A stretch of 64,000 nucleotides of DNA from contig JAETXT010000009.1 in the NCBI GenBank assembly GCA_019188255.1, positions 1,674,001 to 1,738,000 on the forward strand, read 5' to 3'. Both the position numbers and the translations under genes were made by a program. How positions within the stretch are numbered: position 1 is the stretch's first letter; every line of letters starts with the position of its first letter. The notes below the pieces were generated by a model. The model saw only the letters and a program-made list of their open reading frames with translations. It was not told the DNA's origin and did not search any database. Positions 1-10,704 of the stretch are shown in pieces. The stretch comes from Verticillium longisporum (taxonomy: Eukaryota; Ascomycota; Sordariomycetes; Glomerellales; Plectosphaerellaceae).

Positions 1-694
1 CGCCCGCCGCGACGTTGCAATGCCAGGACCGCGTCTACTCGCTCGACGTCAAGAACGACCTCCTCGTCATCGGCACGGCGGACCGCTACATCAACATTGT
101 CAACCTCAAGAACCCGACGACCTTTTACAAGACGCTGCAGAGCCCTCTCAAGTGGCAGACGCGTGTTGTGAGTTGCTTCACCGACGCCGCTGGTTTTGCT
201 ATCGGCAGTATCGAGGGCCGGTGCGCCATTCAGTATGTGGAGGACAAGGACAGCAGGTATGTCGCGATTCTGGTTTTTCCTCGTCATTCAGTTCACGCCC
301 AGGACTTCCCCCGCTGACGGGTCTTCCCACCAAAAGCCTAAACTTTTCATTCAAGTGCCACCGTGACCCGCCCCAAAACAACATCACCAACGTCTTCGCC
401 GTCAACGACATCTCCTTCCACCCCGTGCACGGCACCTTCAGCACGGCCGGCTCGGACGGAACGTTCCACTTCTGGGACAAGGACGCCAAGCACCGTCTCA
501 AGGGCTACCCCAACGTCGGCGGGAGCATCACGTCGACAAAGTTCAACAAGAACGGCTCCATCTTTGCCTACGCCGTGGGCTACGACTGGTCCAAGGGCTT
601 CCAACACAACACGCAACAGCTGCAGACCAAGGTCATGCTCCACCCCGTTCAGCAGGATGAGTGCAAGCCCAGGCCCACAATGAAGAAGCGGTAA
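1..694 (+). CDS. mRNA export factor Rae1/Gle2 (3' part; gene enters from the left edge)
   Basis: This is the C-terminal part of a WD40 beta-propeller that carries mRNA through nuclear pores by binding Nup98-type nucleoporins. Exon 1 runs from the window edge to 256 and exon 2 from 337 to 694. The intron at 257-336 (GTATGT...AAAAG) joins the frames so that EDKD is followed by SLNFSFKCHRD, the family sequence at this point. Seen directly are VYSLDVKNDLLVIGTADRYI, GSIEGRCAIQY, ISFHPVHGTFSTAGSDGTF and FWDKDAKHRLKGYP, which are strongly conserved in Rae1. The protein ends KPRPTMKKR, a basic tail typical of the fungal orthologue. The N-terminal propeller blades lie outside the window. An AATAAA at 904-909 may be its polyadenylation signal. 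The family assignment is secure. Confidence 0.95.
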   Translation, partial: ARRDVAMPGPRLLARRQERPPRHRHGGPLHQHCQPQEPDDLLQDAAEPSQVADACCELLHRRRWFCYRQYRGPVRHSVCGGQGQQVCRDSGFSSSFSSRPGLPPLTGLPTKSLNFSFKCHRDPPQNNITNVFAVNDISFHPVHGTFSTAGSDGTFHFWDKDAKHRLKGYPNVGGSITSTKFNKNGSIFAYAVGYDWSKGFQHNTQQLQTKVMLHPVQQDECKPRPTMKKR

Positions 695-1294
695 GGGGCC
701 GCAGTATGGCGGAATGGGCGTGAGTGTATGACGGGATCAGAAGACAGAGAGTGCAGCCACGGAAATGTTTAGAAGAGTCCTCCTTGCTCTCTCTCTCTCC
801 ACACGTGCAGATGGGAGTTGAGAACGTTGCGGTGGTTTGATTTGAGAAGGGGGCTTCTTCAGGAGCGTGTGATACCAAATGGCACGCATTGATCACACAG
901 AAAAATAAAGGGGCACGTAATGAATTCGATAGCACATGGTATTTTCTGCAACGGTTCAACTCGGAAGATTCCACGTAACGTCAAGTTATTCATCGTCAGA
1001 AGTCTAGCAGAAAAAATGCCATGCTGCGTCAGGTGCGCTCATTGTGAAGCATTCTAATTAAAGTAAGATATGTGTGGGTACTGTTCGTGGAAGTTAACTC
1101 CCCCTATAAAAGAACCCAACATCTCATAACATCACGATATCCCGGGTTGCCTACCCCCTCGTGTGCACCCAATGGATCCAAAAAGATTCCTCCCCCCTTT
1201 CAATAGGGAGAGATTACAGAAAAGCCAATGCCATTCGCAAGTCACCGCCGCCGTCCGCGTGACCAATCAAGTGCTGGTGAGAGCAGAGGTCTCG
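695..1294. other. intergenic, convergent 3' ends
   Basis: This stretch lies between two convergent genes. It is AT-richer than its surroundings, as expected of 3' UTRs, and holds an AATAAA at 904-909. I see no coding frame that continues or resembles a family. Confidence 0.6.
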
Positions 1295-1946
1295 TCAGGC
1301 CCGGCTCTCCATGGTGCCCCAGAGATTCGTCAACATGCTCGACTCCTGCTCGGCGGGTTCCGCGTCGTGCGCGAAGCGCAGCTCGACGCCGTCGACGCCC
1401 ATGCCCTCGACCTCGGTCAGCGCAGCGACGGGGAGGGCGTTGGCAGGGTCAGCGGCGACGACGCTGATCTCGGGCTTCAGAGGACGGGCCTCGGGGGCCT
1501 CGGGGCGGTGGCGGGCGAAGCTGTCGGGGAGCAGAGGCATGCGGGCGTAGAAGGCGTCGGAGAGGGCGGCGCCGACGGAGGAGGGGAAGGCGAAGAGGGT
1601 CGCGTCGATGGTGGGGGCGCCGGGGGAGGCTGTGGCGGCGGAGAGCGAGGAGAAGGTCTGCATGAGGGGCCGCGGGTGGGATTTGGAGGGTTGAGGCTGA
1701 GGGGTTGGGCGGTGGGTTGTGGTGATGGAGCGGGCGTGGTGCTGGCGTTGTGGGTTAGATCAACAAAGCTTTGTCCTGGGTAGGGCGAGGGCGACATACA
1801 TCGGATTCCGGGCTCTTCTTGAGGAGCTCGGCGTACTTGGGCATCAGGACGGCGCCATGAGAGTAGTGGCTATCGATGAGGCCCCTGTTGGCGGCCGAGT
1901 TGATGGAACGGGTGAGCTTGGAGACGGGGGCGGTGATTCGAGACAT
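1295..1946 (-). CDS. small conserved-looking protein of unknown function (169 aa)
   Basis: This is a two-exon model on the minus strand. Exon 1 is 1946-1800 (49 codons, starting MSRITAPVSKL). The intron is 1799-1658, with GTATGT donor and CAG acceptor. Exon 2 is 1657-1295 (120 codons plus stop). Both exon lengths are whole codons, and the join reads KKSPESD then TFSSLSAAT. The first 25 residues are basic and hydroxylated (R4, K10, R13, R21), which would suit a mitochondrial presequence; that is inference. The C-terminal half is acidic and ends MLTNLWGTMESRA. There is no transmembrane segment or recognisable catalytic motif. I do not recognise the family. The clean splice phase is the main reason to believe the gene is real. 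Confidence 0.6.
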
Positions 1947-2820
1947 GACTTGGGGATGCTGTGATTGCTGGAGATATGACTATGCTGGGTTTGTTGAATG
2001 GCAGAGTTGATGGCAGAGTTGATGGCAGAGCTGGGTAGGATCCGCGGTGGTTGAAGTGTGGCAGGTGGTGTGTGTGAGAGAGCAAGGTCAGTGGAAAGCA
2101 AAGGCACGAAAGGCCCGGGGCAGGCGGCGGGAGGAAGGGTGCGGGTAGATATATCTTGAGGCGGGAGGTGGACGGCTTGGTGCGAGCTCCTTGCTTCTGC
2201 TCTCCATGGGTGACAGGGTGGGCGAGACCTTGACCCGGAGCTCCGGTGCGGTGCGGAGGCGCAGGGGGTGGGGAGAGACATCGAACAACGCCCACTGCCG
2301 CCTCCTTGAAAGGTACCTGATCTGATCTACTAGGGCGGCAGAATGAGGCGGGATGAGGAGGCTTGCTTGGTCCACTGGGACCTGATCAACACACACGTGT
2401 ACAGTACATGTACGTATTGACTCTGTGTGCATCGTCCTTCTGCCTCTCGTGACGGACCAAGTCCACCTACCTTGGGTAGGTAGGTATCTCACGTCACTGT
2501 GCGAACGGGTACGGAGCGCAACGAGATTCAATGCAGCATAATGTGCTGATGTACTGAGGTGGTACTGAAGGACGCAATATGCCACACGAATCAGGAGCTC
2601 GACGGATAAGCATGCTGCATGAGATGTGGTGGCATGGAACGCAGGCCTGCCTGTATCTGAACCACCGCCTTGCTCTTCTTGACAGCGGGAGTCAGATAGG
2701 GAGGTAATGGGACGAGAATGCAGGCGTGATAACGAATTCCAGGAGGCTAATCATCTTGATGCGATTTGCCTACCAACAGATAGATAGGTAGATGTGCTGA
2801 CGAGTGTGGGCGCACACGCA

Positions 2821-2848
2821 CTGCCTGCCTGCCTGCCTGCCTGCCTGC
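2821..2848. repeat. CTGC tetranucleotide microsatellite
   Basis: There are seven uninterrupted CTGC units in non-coding DNA. Confidence 0.9.
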
Positions 2849-3001
2849 GTTCCGGAGCTCCATCATCAGAGCACAGCGACCCCTATCCTCGTCGCCTCAG
2901 CGATGATCGCCTGACCGCATGATTTCGATGTAAAATGAGGGGCTGTTGAGTCGTTGGTTTGGGGAGGGACCCCCTGCCGCTTGTTGCGGCGCTGTCGAGT
3001 C

Positions 3002-3036
3002 CAGCACCACCAGCACCACCAGCACCACCAGCAGCA
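3002..3036. repeat. CAGCACCAC-type short tandem repeat
   Basis: Roughly four near-perfect copies of a 9-base unit built from CAG/CAC triplets, in non-coding DNA. Confidence 0.8.
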
Positions 3037-4653
3037 CGCGGCCAGGGGTCCTCACCAAACCAAACGTTGAGGAGCTTGGGCCACAAGGTGCGGGGCCCGG
3101 ACCTGCCGCGGCGCCGGCACCTGGGGCGGTCAGATCTCTTTAGGTTTGGCCTGGATCCAACAACAACTCAACCTGTGGATCAGCCCAGCCCCAATCCGTG
3201 GCGAGCAGTACCTCCTGCCGCCATGCAGGCGCATGCGGGAAGCGAAGCACCTTGGCTCCCCAGTATGCATGCAGCAGGGCATCTTCGGCACGGGGGCACC
3301 AGAGAGAAGGGGGACCACGAGGTACAACACATTGCACCACACCACACCACACCATACCACAGCGAGCGGCAAGACGGATGTGCTTCACCTCGATGCGCGC
3401 ACTCGCTCACCGCCAGATCTACATGGTACATGTAGGCTGCGTTTTGGAGCAGCCATGCGCGAGGCACGGGAAGCACACCGTGAGTGTACATGTAGTTCAT
3501 TTTCACCGATGGCCTGCCCGCCTGACGGATAAGATTGCGAGACCGGGCCATTCTGAAATGTGGGAGTGTGAGTGGTGCCCGGTGCCCCTCTGGGGTTCAT
3601 TATGAATCGTTGAGCCTCGACAAGGCTGGGCCAGAAGGTGGAGAGGTCGAGGGAGGGCCTGTATTGGTGACATGCCATCACTGTTGTTGACACAGTGATG
3701 CTATGCACTGTCTCGAACCCTACACCTGACTTGTTTCTCGCCTATACATCTGCCCGCTCTGGCGCGCTTCAGTGCTTGGCAGAACAACATCAAGGGTTGA
3801 GACAGAGCCCTGCGTGGACCTCGCGCTCTCTCAAGTCAGGGAGGCGGCCTTCCGTCACTCGTCGATCAACAAGCACCCTCAATGAAGGGACTGTGTTCGT
3901 TGATGCTATTTTCGGCGGGGTTGGCAGGAAGCTCAGCCCTTGACCGGGCCATCACCGCCTTCATCACTGCCTTCCAGCCCCACCACGCTCCAACACGGCT
4001 GGGGACCCTCGAGGCGCTGCTTCCAAGAGCTGCACAAGCTGCAGCACCTGTCGCATGGGCCCAAGGGCTTCCATCTCACAACCCCCCAATTGACTCGAAC
4101 CATTTCAGCTGGACTTCCCTGCCCTTGACTCGCCCCTGGAACCATGCCAAGCATCGCCATCTTGTCATCTCTGAGAAACTGGCAATACACCTACGGAAGA
4201 GAGCGTCGGGAGAATCAAGGCAACACATCTGCGGTCTCTTCCCCTTTTTATGAGACGTCGAGCTTTCCAAAGATCGAATACAACTGCCGTTCCTGTCGAG
4301 GGCAGTTGGAGGGGCCTCCCTCCTTCCCCGCCTCTTCTGGGGCAGCCTGGGGCCGTGTGAGCAGCTCAACGACAGTTCGCTTGTCGGCCAGCGACAAGCG
4401 ATTAACGCGTGAAGGAGCTTCCCGTGAGCGAGTTGGTGATTCATTCGTCTGCGCCTTGATCGAGTCTCGCGTTGTTCGCTCCTGGTTCAGAATGGGAGTG
4501 CCCTGTTCTTCTGCATCGCCTCGTTGCATCTGATTAGGCACAGCGATTTCTTGGTTCGCCAAGAATCATCATAGCATGTTTGTCTTTACCATTCGATCAA
4601 CTAGCAATATCCAGCACCTAGCCCCTTCGCCGGAGCACTAAAAGGAGGCTGCC

Positions 4654-5828
4654 ATGTTTGTATCCTTCGCTCATCGCACTGCCCAGGGCACTGCCACAGG
4701 CGGACCCCTCAGCAGCGTCCCAACTGGGGCGGACATTGAGGGTACGCACAGCCAGGCGTTCGCGCGCAAACAAGCCTGATTGCTAATCCATGTGGTTCGC
4801 CGGCAGCTACGCTCGGAGCCCGCATGGCACTCGGAAGCAGGGATGCCGCCAACGTCTTTCTCATCACAGGTGACCACGAGGCTTGGAATGGCCCATCGGA
4901 TCAGACGGTACAGACGATGCGATCTTGGGGTGTAACGACCGTGTCGGCCACCCTGGTCGAGGATCGAGCCCAGGCGGCATCAAACCCGGGCCAGCAGAAG
5001 AAGAAGAAGAAGAAGAAGAGTCTGAGCAACCTCTGGGGTCTGAGGCGGCATTCGCCCGCACAAGCCCAACTGCAGGCTCTCCTAGGTGCTGCTATTTTTC
5101 ACTTTGTGGGCAGTGCACTCGAGCTACGCAACGAGCTCGAAAAGCTGGCTTCACTTGGCGTTCCGATGCAAGGCGAATCCAAGCCGATCGTCGTTTGGGA
5201 GCCAAGCAACTTGTCTCTGTACGATTTGCAGCAGGCCCTGCCACTCGCCGACATTGCATCCTTCAGCCCCAACACATTGGCAATGCTGTTTGGTTCCGAG
5301 GGCGACGTAGACGAGGCTGCGATCGAGGGCTACGTGGGCACGCTCATGGTCGGGGAGATTGGACCTTCGGGAAAGGGCATCATCCTCGTGCGCAGTGACG
5401 AAAAACATCTGGTGGCCACCAAAGAGGGTGGCTTATCCTGGACGCCGACGTTCCACACCTCGGGCGGTCATCGGTATATCCACAGGGCCGGGACCGCGTC
5501 GGTCTTTGCGGGAGCTTTTGCCATCCGCTTCGTGCAAAGGGGCAACGCAGCCGAGGCAGCTCTCGCCGGTTCCGTGGCCGAAAGCTTTGCGCAGGAGCAA
5601 GTTGGGCTTCCCAGCCGAGACCCGTGCCCGAATCTGAGCGCGCAAGAGGACTACGCCCACGCATCTTACGGACTGCCCCGAGGGCGTGCCGCCGGTAATG
5701 AGGTGTGGAACCTCGTGGGCTTCGAAGTGCGCGTGCGGGAGCTTAGGGAGAGGATAGCTGCGGACCGGCGTCACCAACAGAGCCAGCAGAGGCGGCTGTC
5801 GGGTGAGACCATTACTGACGAGATGTGA
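4654..5828 (+). CDS. PfkB/ribokinase-fold protein, Mak32-like, divergent
   Basis: Exon 1 is 4654-4741. The intron is 4742-4806 (GTACGC...GGCAG). Exon 2 is 4807-5828, giving about 364 residues. The join produces GADIEATLGARMALG, which matches the start region of Mak32-type PfkB proteins, where a glycine stretch precedes an AT/ALGAR motif. Further matches are VVWEPSNLSLYDLQQ followed by LADIASFSPNTLAMLFG, the usual WEP...VSPN pair. Mak32 is known from yeast double-stranded RNA virus maintenance; the biochemical substrate is unknown to me. Oddities: the N terminus before GAD looks shorter than usual, a lysine run (KKKKKKK) encoded by an AAG microsatellite at about 4998-5020 interrupts the protein, and the C-terminal anion-hole motif (usually GAGN/GAGD) reads RAGTASVFAGAF. 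It may be a non-catalytic paralogue. Start choice is uncertain. Confidence 0.72.
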
Positions 5829-6042
5829 AGACGGTTGTGGGCGGGCGGGCAGGAAGGAAATCTATGGTCTTTGTCAACGATGCCAAACAGCGGCGGCATC
5901 AGCAACAGCGGCATGGTAAACGGGTATTATTCTAAGTCTTTTTTGCTTTTTTTTTTCCGACTTGCTCTTATTCTCCCCCTTGCAGGGATGTACAGCTTTT
6001 TTTCTCGTAGACCGCCAGCCCTTGTGATCTCGTACCAGACAC

Positions 6043-7314
6043 CTACCGAATGACCTGGGTGCCCTCGGCGGGCTCGAGGATGCGCCACTCGCAGTCGATC
6101 TGCTTCGGGTTGGCGTCCTTAAGGGTCTGGATGATGCGGTTGGCAATGGCCTCGAAGTTTCCGGTCGCGAGAGCGAGGATGGTGGGGCCGGCGCCGGAGA
6201 GGCAGACGCCGAGGAAGCCGGGCTGGTTGCTGGGCGACATGGACTCGACGACCTCGCTGAGACCGGGAATGAGGGTTTGGCGGTAGGGCTGGTGGATCTT
6301 GTCCTGCATGGCGAGGTGGATGAGCTCCGGGTCCGGCGGCGAGGTGCCGAGGGCGACGGGCAAGAGGGCGATGCGCTGCATGTTGAAGGTCTGGGCGGAC
6401 ACGTCAGTCAGGGGAAGCGAGGCACAAGAGAACGAAAAGGTGGAAGAGGAGGAGGACGAGGAGCAGCAGCAGCAGCAGCAAGGACAGACGTACGACATCG
6501 GGGCGGGTGTAGTGCGGCGGCAGGACCTCGCGGGCGAGGTGGGTGGGCACCTGGAAGTTGGGGATGATGGCGATGGCCTTGATCTCCTTGGCCCAGGGGA
6601 ACTTGATGTGGTGGCCGATGCCGTGGGGCGGGGCGGGCGGGGTCTCGCCCGTGTCGACGCCGCCGGCCGGGGCGGGCAGGACCTCGGCGAGGGGGATCTC
6701 GATGCGCTGCGTGTCTTCGGGGGCGAGGGGGCGGAGGTAGGTGCCGACGAAGCCGCCGTAGAGGGAGGCGCCGACATTGTCGGGGTGGCGCTCTATGCGC
6801 ATCGGGCGTGAGAAACAACGGGCCATAAGGCGGGGTCCCTCCAGGGAGGGCTCCTGGGAGGATTCCTGAAGGAGAGGGGACAGGGTGACTCACCGATCAT
6901 GAGGCAAAAGTCAAAGAGGCGGTCGAGGTCGATGTCGAGGTGGCCGACCTCGCGGCCGAGCATGACGCCGGCGACGACGGCGGACCCGGAGCTGCCGAGG
7001 CCGCGGCCGAGAGGGATGGGGTTCTTGATGTGGACATGGGTCTCGACAGGGAACATGCGTTGGCCGTGGCAGCGCAGGACGTAGAGGGCGACGCGCGTGA
7101 TGAGGTTGACGGAGGGGTCGAGGCTGATGTCGGCGCTGCCCTCGCCCTGGCCCTCGTAGGTGATGCGACAGTTCAGGGGCTCGGCCGAGGTGGCGCGGGC
7201 GCGGTCGATGGTGACGTGCAGCTCGAGGTAGACGGAGAGGGCGAGGCCGATGACATCGAAGCCGGGGCCGATGTTGGCGGAGGACGAGGGGGTTTTGATA
7301 ACGAAGGTCTCCAT
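6043..7314 (-). CDS. THR1: homoserine kinase (GHMP kinase family)
   Basis: It phosphorylates L-homoserine with ATP, the penultimate step of threonine synthesis, in the cytosol. Three exons on the minus strand: 7314-6894, 6792-6494 and 6390-6043, with introns 6893-6793 (GTGAGT...TAG) and 6493-6391 (GTACGT...CAG). The total is 355 residues, the normal length. The start METFVIKTPSSSANIGPGFD carries the N-terminal GHMP motif. The ATP-binding loop reads PLGRGLGSSGSAVVAG, and the C-terminal motif LGVCLSGAGPTILAL is intact. Intron 1 interrupts MIGERHPDNVGASLYGG. Intron 2 holds a CAG/CTG-rich run at 6465-6480. A longer open frame continues upstream of the chosen ATG, but 7314 is the canonical family start. 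I see no anomaly. Confidence 0.96.
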
Positions 7315-8482
7315 GGTGATGATGGTGGTGACGATGATGGGGGTTGGACGAGCGAATGAGGTGAAGAGTGCCCGAGGTCCCTGACGGCGGATGATGCTCG
7401 CTATGGTCGAGATGCCCTGAGTAGGTCGGCAGTTCTGGGGTTGGTCGTCGTCTATCACCCACAGGACCAGTCAGTGAGCAGGGCCATTTGTGAGTGAGTG
7501 AGTGTGTCTGTGTGTCCCTGATCGTGGCTGGAAAATTCGGGAGCAGCCCGATCATCGGAGCTTCAGCCACAGGGCAACACACGGCAGGAGGGGTCAGGTT
7601 GGACCCGTAGGATCTTGAGGGGCGGTGACTCAGCCTCCACTGGCGCCCTATCAGCAAGCTAAAGGTACATACCTAGTCGACGTAGACAGCATACCGCCCA
7701 CCGTACTCAGCGTCACGGAGCCATGGCGCATGGGATTGTGGGCCAAAATGGCATTTCTCGTCGCCCCTCCCCCGTTAAGACCTAAAAGACGTAAAAGGCC
7801 TAAAAGGCCTAAAAGGCCTAAAAGACCTAAAAGACCTGAAAGACCTAAAAGAGACGGAGCGAGGGTCCCCACTGTCGTCACTGCCCGACGTCATCCCCAG
7901 GAACAACATCAGATTCCCGTACGAAATTCCCATCTCGTCTGGTTCCGGCGCACCGTCTTTCTCATTCGCCAAATTCCCATCCTGCTTTCCCCCTCCATCG
8001 CATCACATCTCGATCTGCCCACCCCCAAGTCCCACCCTGCGCGAGACCCTTTTCTTTGCCTCTTGGCTTTCTTGATGTTCTCTGTCCTCGACCAAGATCA
8101 TCCATCATTCTCTCAATTCCGCCCCTTCTCGCTGCTGCAAAAGTCGCTCACGGCGTATCCTGGTCTCTGTCTCTCGACACGACCGTCTCATACCTTGCTT
8201 ATGTAGGCAGTTGCATCCCCCGTTTTCTCTCCGCTCCAGGCATCCTCAGCACACCGAACGAGCATACCGCCTATCGGCCAGCCTTACCTCCTGCACCGCC
8301 TGCCTTCCCACCTGTACCGCCAGCCAACACAACATCCACCACCACCATCATCAGTACTCCCAGTCAACAGCGCCATCGTCGTAGCGCAAGGGCCATCTCA
8401 TCAGGCATTGATGAGCACAACGCCCGCCCTCCAACTCGACCGACACGTCCTTACAGATGGCCACGCCTAGGGCCGCGAATCA
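7315..8482. other. divergent promoter region with a purine-rich tandem repeat
   Basis: This is the shared upstream region of the homoserine kinase (-) and the GATA gene (+). It contains the AAAAGGCCT-type repeat listed separately and long pyrimidine-rich stretches at about 7960-8120, common in fungal promoters. Open frames here are compositionally biased and I do not support them. Confidence 0.6.
7777..7852. repeat. approximately 10-bp tandem repeat (AAAAGGCCT / AAAAGACCT)
   Basis: About eight copies of a 9-10 base unit alternating between CCTAAAAGG and CCTAAAAGA. It lies within the intergenic region between two divergent genes. Neighbouring units differ by single substitutions, mainly G/A. 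Confidence 0.85.
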
Positions 8483-9287
8483 ATGACAAACCCCACCCAG
8501 CAGCCCAACAACAGAGACCTTCCACGCGCCATCACCGACTCGTCTCTCCCAACTCGCCGCCGCCATGACCCTCCTTCGCCCCAGGACCCCGGCCCCTACG
8601 ATCAAGCCGGTTGCTCCTCTCGACGGAGCTCTTCCAAGCGTGCATCTTCCTCCAAGCGTGGATCCTCTTCCAAGCGCGGCTCATCCAAAGGCGCTTCCTC
8701 GCGCGGCGCATCGTCGAGGCCGTCGGTGGCCCAGCTCGAAGACCACCAGGTACGGGCCAACCCCCTATTTTTTCCCCCTCTCGTCGCCTGCTCGTCGCCC
8801 GTGAGTCACGGGTGATGGCTGTCGACCGCTGATGCCTGGTGACTGACATGCACCCGCCCCGGCTAGAATCGCTCAAGCCCCTCGGATCCCGATCCGTATG
8901 CCCACCAGGTCTACAGCGACGGTCTCCTGCCCACTCTTGCAAAGCTGCGCAAGGCCGAGGAGAGGGACGACCGCAGGAACTCGCGCATAGAACAGGGCGG
9001 TGCCTACTCTTCCAGTGTAGGTCTCGTCCCGTCCCGTCCCGTCCCATCACCCCGCGCCACCTGCTGACCCATGGCCTTCCCTCCTCCCACAGCGCAACGC
9101 AGCTCGGTTCGTGTGCCATGCGTGCAACAGAGTGCAGACCCCCGAATGGCGGCCTGGACCCGATGGGCCTGGCACGCTTTGTAACGTCTGCGGGCTGGTG
9201 TACGCCAGTCGTAAGCGGAACAACAAATCGTTGGCGGGCTTCTCCAGCCTGGATCGGCGAAAGGACGGCAAGAACGGTGGCCGATGA
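8483..9287 (+). CDS. short GATA-type zinc-finger protein (203 aa)
   Basis: Likely a nuclear DNA-binding protein recognising GATA sites. Exons are 8483-8749, 8867-9016 and 9093-9287. The introns (GTACGG...CTAG and GTAGGT...ACAG) lie between whole codons, and all three exon lengths divide by three. The single finger sits at about residues 147-172: CHAC, an 18-residue loop containing TPEWRPGPDGPGTLC, then NVC followed by GLVYASRKR. The C-X2-C-X18-C-X2-C spacing is the form seen in fungal white-collar and related GATA factors, as opposed to the 17-residue loop. The N terminus is a Ser/Lys/Arg-rich repeat (SSSKRGSSSKRGS), a probable nuclear localisation region. The middle holds a charged helix, LAKLRKAEERDDRR. 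There is no PAS or other sensor domain, so it is not a white-collar protein. The exact orthologue is unknown to me. Confidence 0.85.
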
Positions 9288-10704
9288 AGCCGCCTCGTCA
9301 TTGTCGCCTCGAACAACGGATTGAGAGGCGTGATTGACCCCCCTTCCACGGCGATGATTGCCGGAGTGACTTGAGTGGGGGATTTTTTCTTCTCCTTTTT
9401 TTTTCTCCTTTTTAGGACTCATGGGAGCAGGCGTTTGGAGCAAGCGTGGCACATCTACTGGCTTGTATCGATGTTTGCGATCTATATATCCTTGTCTTTC
9501 TCTTTCGAAATTGGCTACTGCTTCCCATGAGCCGGCCTACAAAGGGCTCGCATGTTTGATGCTGACACCCAAAGACTCTCATACCTGTCAGTCAACGTAC
9601 ATGCCTCGACCGTTTTGGACATGACCCGCCTTGGCCATCCAAACGACACGATTGGCGATCGAGCTTGAAACTTGAATGGCCCGCGCAGATATGCTTCTCC
9701 CCGCTCGGCTCTGGTTGGGTGGGGCATCCTCCGCCTTTTGGTCACTTGTCCCGCTTTCCCACTCCCAGTTTCTGCTACTTCATTCATCGTGTTTATTTGA
9801 TGCCTTCACAATCTATCTGATCAGGCCGTCAACTTTCTCTCTGCCTGTTGGGACAGCCCATCTATGCGGGTGGATCCAAGTTATTAGGCAGCTTCACAGA
9901 GACTGAGGCTTCCGGACGTTTCCGTTTGCGTGCTACTGTGCTGAGTGGCAGCCCGTGTTCTCGTTCGTTTTCCTGCATACTAGCACAAAACCAGAAACCC
10001 AATGAGCGATTCGCAGCCACTTCGCCTGCCCCGATGTGGTTGGTAGCCACATGTGAAGCGATGCGTGTTGCCCCTTTTCTGCTCTTCGCCCCGCCCCGCC
10101 GAACCCGATCCAACCACGGCGTCCGCTTCCGGCCAGCTGGCGCCACCTTGACGGCCGCCAGGCCGCTTGCCGGTTACCACCGCCCGCGTCCACGGCCGTA
10201 TCATCGAGGACTGTCCGGATATTGCCGTTGATGCCGCGCTTCGAGCACCACCCACTCCTGGACGTGTCAAACGGAATCCCCCCTCTGCTGCTCTGCGACG
10301 CTGCCCACGCTGAATTCGAAGGCGGGACTCCACTCGTTGGCGAGGACGGGATCGTCGGTACAGCTACGAGGAGTGGAGGCGTGGGTGAGAGGGGTAAATT
10401 CCCCGCGACTGCCGACCTGGTTGTCACCATTGGAGGGGGGCTTCGCGGCTCGGGCTCTCGACGACGTGCGCTGGCGGGACGTGGACGGTGGCCGTTCAGA
10501 CGCAGGCGTACAACGTCACGAAGACATGCGCCGTGGTCATGTCATGTAATGTCATGTGCCTACGTAGATGGCGAGCGGTTTGGTAGTAAAAGGTCGAGCC
10601 GTCGCCGCAGACTGTCATGCCCTCCTCTACATATTCAGCCCTCCTCTGTATATCCAGCATCCACCTCGTTGCCCGGGACATCATCATCCCCACCCAACGA
10701 GACC
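9288..10704. other. intergenic region, no gene recognised
   Basis: This is 3' flank of the GATA gene followed by the upstream region of the cerato-platanin. Open frames of 70-160 codons occur on both strands at 9848-10430 but show no start context, motif or splice continuity. A TATA-like, pyrimidine-rich stretch lies just before 10705. Confidence 0.5.

Larger units (their letters stand above)
1947..4653. other. 2.7 kb intergenic region with simple repeats
   Basis: I see no supportable gene here. Open frames exist on both strands but are short and low in complexity, with no family resemblance. The region includes a CTGC tetranucleotide run at 2821-2848, a (CAGCACCAC)n-like run at about 3002-3036, and a CTACCTTGGGTAGGTAGG motif near 2467 that recurs elsewhere in the window. 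Confidence 0.55.

Noticed and set aside
2088..2585. A 165-codon minus-strand frame upstream of the small unknown gene
   Set aside because: Irregular composition and no motif or splice continuity; more likely promoter DNA.
3700..3730. A GGGTTCGAGAC sequence on the minus strand resembling a tRNA B box
   Set aside because: No A box at the right distance and no cloverleaf could be drawn.
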